A stretch of 64,000 nucleotides of DNA, taken from contig NZ_LNYZ01000013.1 of assembly GCF_001468065.1 (NCBI RefSeq), positions 301,108 to 365,107 on the forward strand. The letters are read 5' to 3'. Under the pieces are notes generated by a model that was not told the origin of the DNA, ran no database searches, and saw nothing but the letters and a program-made list of their open reading frames with translations. Position 1 is the first letter of the stretch, and each line of letters starts with the position of its first letter. The stretch is from Legionella steigerwaltii (GTDB lineage Bacteria > Pseudomonadota > Gammaproteobacteria > Legionellales > Legionellaceae). Of the stretch, positions 27,704-37,866 are shown piece by piece. The position numbers and the translations under genes are program-made.

Positions 27704-28969
27704 TTAATAACCCCATCCATTAAGTAATGCTTTAGCTCCTTTCGCTTGTAACAAATCATTACGCGCATCTTCTATAATTGTTTGTGCACGTGCTAAATTA
27801 CGCCATGCTTCACGCAAATCAACCAAGTCTCCTTCGAGATTAAAATAACGTCGTTTCGCTACCTTAAAACCTTCTTTAGCAATATTTAACTCTATATTGA
27901 GGTGTTTAATTCGAGTTATTGTAGCTCTAATGGTTAAATCAAGTTTTGCGTTCATTTCTTCTATAAATTGTTTTTGTGCTGCAATAGCTTGTTGTTTTGC
28001 TATTAACTCAGCCTGTGCTTGGCTGATGCGACTTGTTATATTGAAATCAAGAAGTGGCATTGAAACGCCAACCCCAACAGCATAATCCTCTCTACGGACC
28101 AAATGAGTTTTATCCATCCCCCCGCCACTGGCAATAGCTACAATCTCAGGTCTGAAAATAGCTTTTTCTTTTTTTAATTGTTCCTGAGCAGCTTTAGCAT
28201 CTGCAATTGCCCTTTTCACATAAGGACTTGCATAGACACGACTTCGTGAGTTCAATGAATCAATAAGCTTCTCTGATAATATCGGACAATCAATTGTGGA
28301 TGCATCTTTACCTGTAATTACTGCAAGTTCTTTGAGACTGCCGAGTACTTGTTCCTTTAAAAACGCGTGCTCAGTACGTGCTTCTTCTGTCTCTGATTCC
28401 GACAAATAATTATCAACCACAGAGCGCTGGCCTGTATTTACAAAATGTTTCGCTTCTTTGGTAATGAGCGCTGATTCCTTAGCCAATTTAGACCATATCT
28501 CTTGTTTTTTCTTGTAAGTAGCACATTGATAATAAGCTTGCAAGGCGAATAATTGAACTTGATAGGCAGTAACACGTGTTGATTGCTTGGCCACATCAAC
28601 TTGCGAGCGCGCTGCTTTTACAGCAGCAGCAGTGCGCCCAAAATCGTAAATTAATTGTTTGGTAACCACTCCGGCAGTGGGGCCTGAGCGATAAGGAGAT
28701 CCAACTAAACCTTCTGTACCTAACCAAGCAGAAGATCCTGGGAAACCCGCACTATCTAAAGCTTCTGCCCTTAGAACAGGAAAATAGCGTGCTTTAGCCA
28801 CATCAATTTCCTTTTGTTTCACGATGACGTCTAACTGTGCCTGAGTAATTGATTGGCTATTTCTTTCAGCAAGACGTAGTAGTTCTTCTGTAGTTAAAAT
28901 ATGTTTTGTATTGGCCCAAACAGAGGCTGTAATACAACAGAAAAAAATGATGTTCCAAATACGCTTCAT
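27704..28969 (-). CDS. TolC-family outer-membrane efflux protein
   Basis: 421 residues with a signal peptide (FFCCITASVWA). It has the TolC two-repeat layout of long coiled-coil helices: SITQAQLDVIVKQKEIDVAKARYFPVL at the start of the first repeat and RISQAQAELIAKQQAI in the second, with strands between (VGVGVSMPLLDF). It overlaps the end of the RND pump gene by four bases (ATGA), so both are translated from one message. It provides the outer-membrane exit duct. No adaptor (membrane fusion protein) gene lies in this pair. Confidence 0.82.
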   Translation of the reverse strand: MKRIWNIIFFCCITASVWANTKHILTTEELLRLAERNSQSITQAQLDVIVKQKEIDVAKARYFPVLRAEALDSAGFPGSSAWLGTEGLVGSPYRSGPTAGVVTKQLIYDFGRTAAAVKAARSQVDVAKQSTRVTAYQVQLFALQAYYQCATYKKKQEIWSKLAKESALITKEAKHFVNTGQRSVVDNYLSESETEEARTEHAFLKEQVLGSLKELAVITGKDASTIDCPILSEKLIDSLNSRSRVYASPYVKRAIADAKAAQEQLKKEKAIFRPEIVAIASGGGMDKTHLVRREDYAVGVGVSMPLLDFNITSRISQAQAELIAKQQAIAAQKQFIEEMNAKLDLTIRATITRIKHLNIELNIAKEGFKVAKRRYFNLEGDLVDLREAWRNLARAQTIIEDARNDLLQAKGAKALLNGWGY

Positions 28970-31900
28970 TTAGTCGCTCGCGCTTTCTTATGTGCTTTTG
29001 CAAAAAACATACGATATAAAATAGGTACAATAAATAGAGTCAACATCACTGAAAAGAGCTGACCACCAATAACTGCTCGACCAAGAGGGATATTGGCTTC
29101 AGATCCTTTTTCTATTCCAATCGCCATAGGAATAAGACCAAGAATTGCAGCAAGCGAAGTCATCACAATTGGCCGTAAACGTTCTTTGGCACCAGCAATG
29201 ATCCCTTCATCTAAATGATCATTAAGTTGAGTATGATAAGAAATAAATTCAATCAATAAAACGCCATTTGCTACAGCAATTCCAATCATAAAAATTGCAC
29301 CAATCGCTGCTTGAATACTAAAATAGGTATGGGTTATCACCAACATCAGTACAATCCCTACAACACCTAAGGGCACAGTAACCATAATGACCAAAGGGAG
29401 TGAAAAGGAACGAAACTGAACCACCAAAATTAAATAAACCAACGTTGCAGCGAGTAAAAAACCTCCTCCTAAAGATTGTACCGAATCCATCATCTCGCGG
29501 ATTTCACCACGAATGGCAATCGAATAACCTTCTGGCAACTGAGTTTTATCGATTATTTTTTGCACGTCTCGTGACAGACCACCGATATCACGTCCTTGAG
29601 CGTCCAAATAAATGTCAGTGACACGTTGGAAATTGACATGATCAATCTGGATCGGTCCTTTAGTTTTGGTAATTGTAGCTATTCGTTTCAAAGGAGTGAC
29701 ACGTTCTCGTTCATGACCGCGAATGGGTATGTTCGCAAATTGGTCAAAATTAGATACTTGCTGCTCTGCAAATTGCACGCCCATAGGATAATTAATCCCC
29801 GTTTTTGGATCAACCCAAATGACATTAGAAGCAAAAGTTGCACTACCCGTGACCGCACTCACTACATTTTTTATAACCTCGTTGGTCGTAATTCCTAAAT
29901 CCATGGCCTTATCACGATTGATGTCTAAATTAATAAAAGGGGCATCAAATCGTTCCTGAACACGAACATCTACCGCTCCATGTATTTTTTTGATTTCTTT
30001 TGACAGCTCTCTTGCAATTTTGAATTCTTCTTTGATATCAGGGCCTTGTACTTGAACATCAATAGGAGCTCTTTGACCATAATTCAATGCTGAAGTTAAT
30101 AGTCCGCCTAATTCAATACCAATTCCCACATGAGGATATTCCTTTTTCATTTTTTCTCGAATGATTTTGGCGTAATGTTGGGATGTATGTTGTCGATTTT
30201 CAGTCAATGCAATATTAAAAAACACGTCTTGGGTGCCAACATTGGGAGTAAATGCGGCTGGGAAACCGTATTCAACCCCAGCATTCGTAATAATCATCTC
30301 CAGATCACCAGGCTTTATCCATTGCCGTAATTTGCCATCAATTTCTTTGGCAAACTCTGTTGTTTTTTCTATTCGAGTACCTGAGGCAATGCGCATGGTT
30401 ACAATAAAACTACCCGCATCAGCACGAGGGAAAAGCTCCGTACCAATAAGTGGGATCAATGATATTCCACCAAGAAATAAAGCAGCTGCAATCGCTAACA
30501 CCGTTTTTCTGTACTTCAATGCCAAAGCTAATGCTTTTCCATAGCCCTCAGTAAAATGATGAATAGCGATTTGTGTCCAGAATAACAAACGCGGCAAATT
30601 AGTATGATCAGAACGGTGTAAAAAATGTGAGGCAAAGAGGGGCATCACAGTCATTGCAATCAGAAATGAACTGATCATGGCAAACATGACTGATTTAGCA
30701 AGCGCTGCAAATAATATTTTTACGATACCCGTTAAAAAAACCACCGGAAAAAGCACTACTAAAGTAGCCAGCGTTGATGCTAAAACGGGCATTGCCACTT
30801 CAGATGCGCCTTCCAAAGCTGCTTGCTTCGGTGAACGCCCTCTTTCTAGTTTTTTGCTGATGTTTTCCAATACCACAATGGAGTTATCAACCAATACGCC
30901 AATGGATAAAGCCAAACCACCTAAAGTCATCGCGTTGATGGTTTGTCCTGAGGCATTTAAACCAATCATTGCCGCCAACAAAGCAAGTGGCAACGACAGC
31001 AAGATCCCAAAAGTTGCACGAGGATTCCCCAAAAAAAAGAAAATCATAATCGCTGCCAAACCACCACCTAATAAAGCCTCTTGAGTAATACTCGATATTG
31101 CTTTGCGAATAAAAATCGATTGATCTGCAACTAAAGTTAAATCGATATCTTGTAAGGTTTTCATCGACTTTTTAATCGCTTCTTTCACATTTTCTACAAC
31201 ACGAATGGAGTTCCCTCCAGGTTGTCGATAAACAGGAACATACACTTGTTCTTTACCATCAATAAGCACTACATTGGTTTGAATTTGCCCTGAGTCTTTT
31301 GCTTCCCCTATTTGTTTTAGATATACCGGAACGCCATATTCTGCTCGTAATGGGAAATTATTCATTTCAGGAATATGCTGCACCAATCCATTACTAATAA
31401 TTTGATAATCAAAATTACCAATTTTTACATCACCCGAAGGAATGAAAGTGTTTAATTGCACCATCTTTTCTAAAACTGCTAAAGGTGAGAAGTTGTATTC
31501 ATTAAGTTTTTTCGGATCAAGATAGATAACCACTTCTCTTAATCTCCCTCCCATCAAGGTAGGCGCCATAGCGCCTGGAACTGCTTGAATGGTGTTACGC
31601 ACTGTGTAACGAGCTACGTCATATATTTTTTCAATGCTTTTATTTCCTCGAACTGCGACAAGCGCCAAAGGAATAGATGCCATAGGATCAAACGGCAGAA
31701 TTAAAGGCGGCAGAGTTCCAGGAGGTAATTGGCTCATAACAGACATCACTAAGGATGTAGTTTGTGCCATAGCAGAATTAAGACCTGTAGTGGGTTCAAA
31801 AAAATTTTTAACGATACTTACCCCAACTAAAGATTTCGATTCCTGTCGTTCAATACCAATTGCTTGTGCTGTATAACGTTCAAATCGTGCCGTCAGATTT

Positions 31901-32109
31901 TCTTCTACATCTGTAACAGGCATCCCAGGATAAGAAGAAATCACTTGCATTGCGGGCAAATTGGCTGAAGGCAATAAATCTTTGGGGAGATTAAAAATTG
32001 CAAGAACCCCCATAAGAAGGATAATCAAGCATGCAACAATAATGAGATGGGGATTGTGAATAGCTGTTGATACTAAACTTGTCCCTAAGCCCTTTCCAGA
32101 TTCTTCCAT
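28966..32109 (-). CDS. RND-family multidrug or metal efflux pump
   Basis: 1047 residues, normal for RND pumps. Two halves each begin with a membrane helix followed by a periplasmic loop. TM4 carries GVLVDNSIVVLENI, the proton-relay helix with its Asp, and the second half shows GIAVANGVLLIEFI. The N-terminal pattern FNLPKDLLPSANLP, YPGMPVTDVEENLT fits HAE/CzcA-like pumps. It is followed by its TolC partner, overlapping by four bases. The periplasmic adaptor that RND pumps require is not encoded between 32109 and the divergent cyclase gene, so it must lie elsewhere or be shared. Confidence 0.85.
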   Translation of the reverse strand: MEESGKGLGTSLVSTAIHNPHLIIVACLIILLMGVLAIFNLPKDLLPSANLPAMQVISSYPGMPVTDVEENLTARFERYTAQAIGIERQESKSLVGVSIVKNFFEPTTGLNSAMAQTTSLVMSVMSQLPPGTLPPLILPFDPMASIPLALVAVRGNKSIEKIYDVARYTVRNTIQAVPGAMAPTLMGGRLREVVIYLDPKKLNEYNFSPLAVLEKMVQLNTFIPSGDVKIGNFDYQIISNGLVQHIPEMNNFPLRAEYGVPVYLKQIGEAKDSGQIQTNVVLIDGKEQVYVPVYRQPGGNSIRVVENVKEAIKKSMKTLQDIDLTLVADQSIFIRKAISSITQEALLGGGLAAIMIFFFLGNPRATFGILLSLPLALLAAMIGLNASGQTINAMTLGGLALSIGVLVDNSIVVLENISKKLERGRSPKQAALEGASEVAMPVLASTLATLVVLFPVVFLTGIVKILFAALAKSVMFAMISSFLIAMTVMPLFASHFLHRSDHTNLPRLLFWTQIAIHHFTEGYGKALALALKYRKTVLAIAAALFLGGISLIPLIGTELFPRADAGSFIVTMRIASGTRIEKTTEFAKEIDGKLRQWIKPGDLEMIITNAGVEYGFPAAFTPNVGTQDVFFNIALTENRQHTSQHYAKIIREKMKKEYPHVGIGIELGGLLTSALNYGQRAPIDVQVQGPDIKEEFKIARELSKEIKKIHGAVDVRVQERFDAPFINLDINRDKAMDLGITTNEVIKNVVSAVTGSATFASNVIWVDPKTGINYPMGVQFAEQQVSNFDQFANIPIRGHERERVTPLKRIATITKTKGPIQIDHVNFQRVTDIYLDAQGRDIGGLSRDVQKIIDKTQLPEGYSIAIRGEIREMMDSVQSLGGGFLLAATLVYLILVVQFRSFSLPLVIMVTVPLGVVGIVLMLVITHTYFSIQAAIGAIFMIGIAVANGVLLIEFISYHTQLNDHLDEGIIAGAKERLRPIVMTSLAAILGLIPMAIGIEKGSEANIPLGRAVIGGQLFSVMLTLFIVPILYRMFFAKAHKKARATK

Positions 32110-32313
32110 TTAAATCATGTTTTTATAAAAGAAAACATGGTGCAATAGTATCTTAAATTTTGCAAGTTTTATTAACCAGGCTCTAGCCATACTTAAGACC
32201 TCAACTTTTTATGTGGGACCAAGACCCGATCTACCCTACTCTTGAGCACAACGATGCATGCTTTCAAAATGGGTTATAATTAATCAAAAAGATTATTAAT
32301 CATAGGAACTGGC

Positions 32314-34395
32314 ATGATTAAGAGTGTTTTAAAAAAAATCAATAATATGATTGTGCCCCTGCGAGTGAGTATGCTCTTTCTTTTTATTTCTCTTTTTGTC
32401 ACCACTATCTTATTGATCCTCCTGGTAACCACTCAACGCTATTCTGAAGCCCTGTCACGTATCGCTCATCAACGGATGATGAATGAATCGTTACTGATAT
32501 TAAATAAATTGCATAAAAATCTAATGCCGGCTCAAATACATAGTCAATTCGCAGCTCATCTCATTCAAGAAGAAGTGATTCAAAACTCTGCGTTGCAAAT
32601 CATGCCATTAACCGTAAATATAGTTAAAATGATACCTATAGCAGATGGAGCACATTGGGCAGACGAAAAGGGTAATTTTATTTTTTCACTAAAAGAACCT
32701 AATGGCAGTATCACTACCAATATTTACCAACGAAATCATGGAGTGGCCACAAGAACAATTATTAATCGCGATATTCAAGGAAAAATCATAAAAAAATATT
32801 TATCAAATGATTTACGTTATGATCCTCGTACACGCCCCTGGTTCCTTCTAGCAAAAAAAGAAAAGACAACCATTTGGACCAATGTTTATTTATTTTATTT
32901 TCTTCACAATAAAGGCGTGACTGTTAGTACTCCTGCATTTAAAAATGGGAAACTCTTTGGGGTATTTTCTCTTGATATTAATTTAAATGATTTGTCTCAA
33001 TTTATTAAAAAAATTCAAAAAATAACCCCCAACAGTTACGTATTTATTGTTGATAAAGAAGGGAGTTTAATTATCGCCTCAGGGGATTCATCTTTTACTA
33101 AATTAATAGCGAACACCGATGTTCATTCAACGTCATTAATAGACAGAACATTCCAAGAATACCAGCGAAAAGGTGGGACGGGATTACTTACTTTTTCTTA
33201 TCTCTATAATAACCAAACTTATATGGTTACCTATGTACCCAGTATAACCTTTGCAACTCATGGCTGGTTTATTGGCATTATAGCGCCTCAAAACGATTTT
33301 ATTAGCAATTTAAGAAAAATGAATTTAGTAACTATTTACATCAGCTTAAGTATTCTGATATTAGGAATATTCTTAGTTTCTAGTTTAGTAAGTCATATAG
33401 TAAAACCCCTTAAAATACTGGTAGCTGAAACAGAAAATATCAAGCAATTTAATTTAGGCAACAAAATTGTCATTAAATCCAGAATAAAAGAAGTGATTCA
33501 ATTAAGAAACGCCGTCAATTCAATGAAATTAGGACTCAAACTATTCCAAAAATACATTCCTAAAGTTCTTGTAAGACAATTAATTGAATCGGGTGAAGAT
33601 ATAAGAACGGGAGGCGTTAGAAAAACCATGACTGTTCTTTTTTCAGATATTAAAGGATTTACCACCATCGTTGAAAAAATGGACCCCAGCGAGTTAATGC
33701 AGCAAATGGGAGAATATTTAGAAGAGTTATCGCAAATTATTATTGATGAAAAAGGAACAATCGATAAATACATTGGCGATTCTATTATGGCATTTTGGGG
33801 TGCTCCTTTACCCGATGAGCAACCTTGCCATCATGCCGCAAGAGCAGCGCTTCGATGCCAAAAAAAATTAGACGAGTTAAATAAAATTTGGCAGCAAAAA
33901 GGAAAGGAAGCTTTTTTCACTCGCATTGGCATTCACATGGGTGATGCGATTGTAGGGAATCTGGGCTCATCAGAGCGTCTAAATTATACAGCGATTGGAG
34001 ATACAATTAATACTGCGAGTCGACTCGAAAATATCAATAAAAATTACGGCACGAAGATTATTGTAAGTGATACGGTTTATGAAATAATAAAAGATCAATT
34101 TATTTTAAGAATGATCGACTGTGTTGTAGTCAAGGGGCGCACTCAAAGCTGCTGCATTTACGAACTCTTAACTGATGATATTCAAAATCTTGAGTTTGAC
34201 CTCCATGCTTACAATTCTGCCTTTGAACAAGGCTTCTTAGTTTATAAACAACAATTATGGGATGAGGCTATTGAGCATTTTAAAAGATGCCTGGAAATCT
34301 ATCCCGCAGATCTTATTGCACCTATATTCATCGAACGGTGCCAACACTTTAAATCCAATCCACCAAAGCCTGGTTGGAAAGGTATCATGGAATAA
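32314..34395 (+). CDS. Membrane-bound class III adenylate/guanylate cyclase with periplasmic sensor
   Basis: 693 residues. A membrane helix (~17-40), a large periplasmic region with dCache-like features (YLSNDLRYDPRTRPWFLLA; VFIVDKEGSLIIASG), a second helix (~340-358), a HAMP-like linker, then the cyclase domain from ~425. Metal aspartates are Asp445 (LFSDIKGFT) and Asp489 (KYIGDSIMAFWGAP), with the purine-contacting Lys485 and the later block YTAIGDTINTASRLE. A short TPR-like helical tail follows. The enzyme probably makes cAMP in response to a periplasmic ligand; Lys485 favours ATP. It is divergent from the efflux pump with a -10-like TATAAT at 32275. Confidence 0.86.
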   Translation: MIKSVLKKINNMIVPLRVSMLFLFISLFVTTILLILLVTTQRYSEALSRIAHQRMMNESLLILNKLHKNLMPAQIHSQFAAHLIQEEVIQNSALQIMPLTVNIVKMIPIADGAHWADEKGNFIFSLKEPNGSITTNIYQRNHGVATRTIINRDIQGKIIKKYLSNDLRYDPRTRPWFLLAKKEKTTIWTNVYLFYFLHNKGVTVSTPAFKNGKLFGVFSLDINLNDLSQFIKKIQKITPNSYVFIVDKEGSLIIASGDSSFTKLIANTDVHSTSLIDRTFQEYQRKGGTGLLTFSYLYNNQTYMVTYVPSITFATHGWFIGIIAPQNDFISNLRKMNLVTIYISLSILILGIFLVSSLVSHIVKPLKILVAETENIKQFNLGNKIVIKSRIKEVIQLRNAVNSMKLGLKLFQKYIPKVLVRQLIESGEDIRTGGVRKTMTVLFSDIKGFTTIVEKMDPSELMQQMGEYLEELSQIIIDEKGTIDKYIGDSIMAFWGAPLPDEQPCHHAARAALRCQKKLDELNKIWQQKGKEAFFTRIGIHMGDAIVGNLGSSERLNYTAIGDTINTASRLENINKNYGTKIIVSDTVYEIIKDQFILRMIDCVVVKGRTQSCCIYELLTDDIQNLEFDLHAYNSAFEQGFLVYKQQLWDEAIEHFKRCLEIYPADLIAPIFIERCQHFKSNPPKPGWKGIME

Positions 34396-34504
34396 TCGCT
34401 GTAAAAAAAATTTTGAGCTTTTCTATTTTGCCAGTTTTCAGAATAATGAAAGCTTAAGTTTCTTCAACTATAATTTGATTTAAAACCAATCAATTTAATT
34501 AATT

Positions 34505-35587
34505 ATGAAACTAGGTTTACCCATTGTCCCTTATTCAAATAAGGATGCAGCTCAGCTTGCTAATAAATACGCAAGAGAATTTATCATAGAAGGTGGAACT
34601 CAACTTATTAATAATTCGTATCCTATTGATAAGAAAAAGAGTCTTAGTGACGCAGTAAAAGCGATAAGGGAAAAATCTCAAGAAGCTGCAAGTTCATGGT
34701 TGGAGTTTGACTATTATATTTACGAATTTTACCAATCGATAGAATGCAGTAAAAAATACTCAATTGGAAATTGCAATGAGCTTGCTGAATTGGCTTTAGA
34801 TTATATTGCTCATTATGCTCCCCATATTAATGCAGAGGTTTTTCAATTACTAGGTGGAAACCACGTGGTACTAGTGGTTGGAATACAAAAAGGTAGTGAT
34901 TATGATCCGAAGAAACCAGAAACTTGGGGTAAAGATGCTTATATTTGTGATCCTTGGTCTGATGATGTGTATCCTGCTTCAGAATACCGGTCTCGAACTA
35001 AAAATTACTATCAAGAATATGACAAGATTTTAGATGTTTATACGAATCATGTTGAAGACTTCAATCCTTCCAAACATACGTTTAGCCCCATTAGAAATTA
35101 TAATGCCGACTACATCAGAAAATATAATACTCAAGAACACATTGTTGCCGTTTATGGCCTTTTTCAAAAAAAGCAGCAAATTGTTGTTGGTGCAGCAGTC
35201 AATTTGGAGAAAGCTCTAATAGAAATAGCCAATAAGCTAGAAAAAAAATATGGCGTAGGTCACGAAAAATACCAGATTATTCAAAGAAAAATAAAGCAAT
35301 TACAAAGTGCTACCGAACAACTTACTCGCGATTTTGCGAAGCCAATTGACGAATCAAATAATTATTATGAAATAATATCTCAGTTAGATAAAACCTTGCG
35401 ACAATCAATTAAAACCTATGCTAAAGCAGCAGAAATTACAAAGGAAGAAGCTATTGCTTTAGCCAAACCGGATGTAAGGAGTGGACGACATCGATTTTTT
35501 CATTCAAATTACGATGTAGTATCAAAACTTAATGATGCTTTAGAGGAGTCTAGTGATATGCTAAAAAATGTTGTGGTTAAGAAATAA
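34505..35587 (+). CDS. Papain-like cysteine enzyme fold, candidate effector
   Basis: 360 residues; no clear ribosome site and no signal peptide. Residues ~85-155 show the pattern of a papain- or transglutaminase-like core: SIGNCNELAELAL (Cys90), GGNHVVLVVG (His120) and YICDPWSDDVYP (Asp149). The same Cys / His / Asp-Pro-Trp arrangement is known from bacterial type III and type IV effectors with protease, deamidase or related activity. The C-terminal half (~220-320) is helical and charged, perhaps a coiled coil. It lies beside two other effector-like genes. The reaction catalysed cannot be told from sequence; the fold call rests on three motifs. Confidence 0.6.
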   Translation: MKLGLPIVPYSNKDAAQLANKYAREFIIEGGTQLINNSYPIDKKKSLSDAVKAIREKSQEAASSWLEFDYYIYEFYQSIECSKKYSIGNCNELAELALDYIAHYAPHINAEVFQLLGGNHVVLVVGIQKGSDYDPKKPETWGKDAYICDPWSDDVYPASEYRSRTKNYYQEYDKILDVYTNHVEDFNPSKHTFSPIRNYNADYIRKYNTQEHIVAVYGLFQKKQQIVVGAAVNLEKALIEIANKLEKKYGVGHEKYQIIQRKIKQLQSATEQLTRDFAKPIDESNNYYEIISQLDKTLRQSIKTYAKAAEITKEEAIALAKPDVRSGRHRFFHSNYDVVSKLNDALEESSDMLKNVVVKK

Positions 35588-35609
35588 AGTAACACCATTT
35601 TTATTCGAT

Positions 35610-37604
35610 TTAGAACGCTAATGAATTATTCAGCCCATCTTCAAAAAATATTCTATGCTGAATAGCAACAATATTATTATAAACATCAGATGTTTCATTC
35701 TGACGGCGATTAAACCAAGTGTGTCCTTTATACGCGTTTGAAATGGCTGCTTGTTTAATCATCGCTTCTAAGGCTTCCATTGCAGAAGGAATTTCATTAT
35801 TTTTATATTTTTTATATAGATCAAAAATAGCGGCAGCACCTTTGGGTATTATAATTTCATTACCATTATCTAGAGTACGTTCTTCACCCCCAAAAAACCC
35901 AAGTTTCCCATCCAGCTTAATAATATCTGCTAAAATTTCCTCAAGAGTATTTTCTGCTTTTCGACTAATAACTTCCCATTTCGTGTTTATTGGATTACTT
36001 AACCACATTCCCTTGGCGTTATTGAAATATGATTCAGCTTGATTGTCAGTAACATGAAGCGCTAATTTAATCTGTTCTATTGTTGCTTGTTTTCGTTGAG
36101 ATGAATCATCAACCGCTTCTTTATATTGATATGAATTATAATCTAGATAAGGTTTATAGTAGGTTTCAACAAGTCTAACTGCTGTGCCTTCCCTTTCTTT
36201 TATTTTATTGAATGTTTGCCCAATAAAAGCATCAAATTTATTTCCTAAATCATCAAGATTAAGACGCAATGAGCTATTTTCTTTATAGTCCTCGTTATAT
36301 TCTCTAAATTCATCGAGGATCTGTGCTTTTAAACTAGGGTTGCTGATAATAAAATTTAAAAATTTTTCGTTTTCTAGCAATTCTTTTCTAAGTAATTGAC
36401 TGCGCCTGATTTTGTGAGCGATTAACTCCTCTCTTAATTTAAGACTCCCAATAGTTGCATTAGCAATAGGTCGATAAACTTGCTCATCGAATAAGGCTCT
36501 TTTAAGAAAAACTGAAAAGGCATCTTTAATAAAATCAGGATCATTTTCAATTCCCTGCAGATCCAAAAGGCCACTATCAGTCTCGTCGGGAAAAGCCTGC
36601 GGTTTAGCATCCTGTAAATGCGGAAAATTAGTTATATCTCTTTGAGTTATAGGAAAAGCGTCTTTAGGTTTTAAGCCATAAGCTCTTTCGTCCTCTTTAT
36701 AGCGTGTCTTATTAGGATTTTTATTTCGATATTTTGAGGTGAATGGCCAAGTTGCTTGGTCATGATCAATTTTGCGAGATATAATCTTGATTGGATCATA
36801 TTGAATATTGCCACCATGAAGATCATTCTCTTCCTCAGTATAGGCAGCAGCTAATATTCTACCAATACCTGATTTTACTATATCCTTCTGCATTGGTGAA
36901 CGCATGAAACCGGTCTTCTGTTTCTCTTTTAGATAGTAATCATGCAAAGATTGAAAATTATCTATTTCTTGAGAAAGAACACCACGCCTATGCTCTTCAG
37001 CATCATGAACGCTTCTGACTCTGGGGGTACGGTCATTTAGCAGGAGGCGATAACCTATGCCATTGAAGGCCTCAATTTCAGTAATTCTTCTTCCTGACTC
37101 TTCAATTTTTAAAATTTCTATAGTTGATTTATTGTGTTTTTGTACTTTCGTAGCACTATGGATAGGTTCAGGCGCATTATTCTCTCTTGTAATTTTGACA
37201 TTGACTGGATGATAGTTTGCGAGATTTTTACTTTTAGGGGGCAGATTTTTGGGTTTTATTGTTCTAACCAGTTCTTGCTGTATTAACCTTAATCTATTGA
37301 GTAAAACCTCATTTTGAGCATGATTGTAATCAGCACTTGAAAGAATTGCGTTGATCACAAACTCAACTTTTCTTTTGCTCGTAATCGTTAAAATTTGTGA
37401 TGGACTAATGACCTCAGAGTATCCCAGTTTTTTAAACAAGGGGAACTCCTGACTTAGATACAGAGTATTCAGAGAATCATCAGGTATCGTTAAGATAATA
37501 AATGGTTTCTTCTCTGGTTTATCTATACCCAGTGGGAGAACGTCGTCATCAGTATAAACCTCCTGAAACCCTATATTCCTTTTACTATAAACTCTCACAG
37601 CCAC
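35610..37604 (-). CDS. PI-kinase-like (atypical kinase) protein, probable effector
   Basis: 664 residues; the frame starts at a GTG. Residues ~160-300 contain an atypical kinase core: GIGYRLLLNDRTPRVRSVHD, KSGIGRILAAAY, then DLHGGNI (Asp261, His263, Asn266) and RKIDHD (Asp280) about 17 residues on. This matches the DxHxxN catalytic loop and DFG-type metal loop of PI3/PI4-kinases. To my knowledge it resembles the catalytic regions of L. pneumophila effectors such as MavQ and LegA5, which act as phosphoinositide kinases. The N-terminal ~150 residues and the helical C-terminal half are unassigned. No signal peptide. Convergent with the papain-like gene. Confidence 0.62.
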   Translation of the reverse strand: MAVRVYSKRNIGFQEVYTDDDVLPLGIDKPEKKPFIILTIPDDSLNTLYLSQEFPLFKKLGYSEVISPSQILTITSKRKVEFVINAILSSADYNHAQNEVLLNRLRLIQQELVRTIKPKNLPPKSKNLANYHPVNVKITRENNAPEPIHSATKVQKHNKSTIEILKIEESGRRITEIEAFNGIGYRLLLNDRTPRVRSVHDAEEHRRGVLSQEIDNFQSLHDYYLKEKQKTGFMRSPMQKDIVKSGIGRILAAAYTEEENDLHGGNIQYDPIKIISRKIDHDQATWPFTSKYRNKNPNKTRYKEDERAYGLKPKDAFPITQRDITNFPHLQDAKPQAFPDETDSGLLDLQGIENDPDFIKDAFSVFLKRALFDEQVYRPIANATIGSLKLREELIAHKIRRSQLLRKELLENEKFLNFIISNPSLKAQILDEFREYNEDYKENSSLRLNLDDLGNKFDAFIGQTFNKIKEREGTAVRLVETYYKPYLDYNSYQYKEAVDDSSQRKQATIEQIKLALHVTDNQAESYFNNAKGMWLSNPINTKWEVISRKAENTLEEILADIIKLDGKLGFFGGEERTLDNGNEIIIPKGAAAIFDLYKKYKNNEIPSAMEALEAMIKQAAISNAYKGHTWFNRRQNETSDVYNNIVAIQHRIFFEDGLNNSLAF

Positions 37605-37866
37605 AGCTCAAATGACTATTATTTGTGCATTATACATAAAAATTAATAAAATACTAACTGAGTTCCGCGTCATCTTCTTTTTAATACAATCAGACAATTT
37701 TTATTGCTATTATTTTCTAAAAATGAAAATATAAAAAAATACCACTAACCAATTATTTAAGGGTTAAGTGGCTGAACCTCGACAGATTGATTGTTATTAA
37801 CCGCAAAGAATCGATGAATTATATTCAGAATAATAGATCATTGTGTCACAATATGAGGCAGATACT

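Noticed and set aside
29400..31876. Several + strand frames of 60-135 residues
   Set aside because: They lie opposite the RND pump gene and follow its codon structure; shadows.
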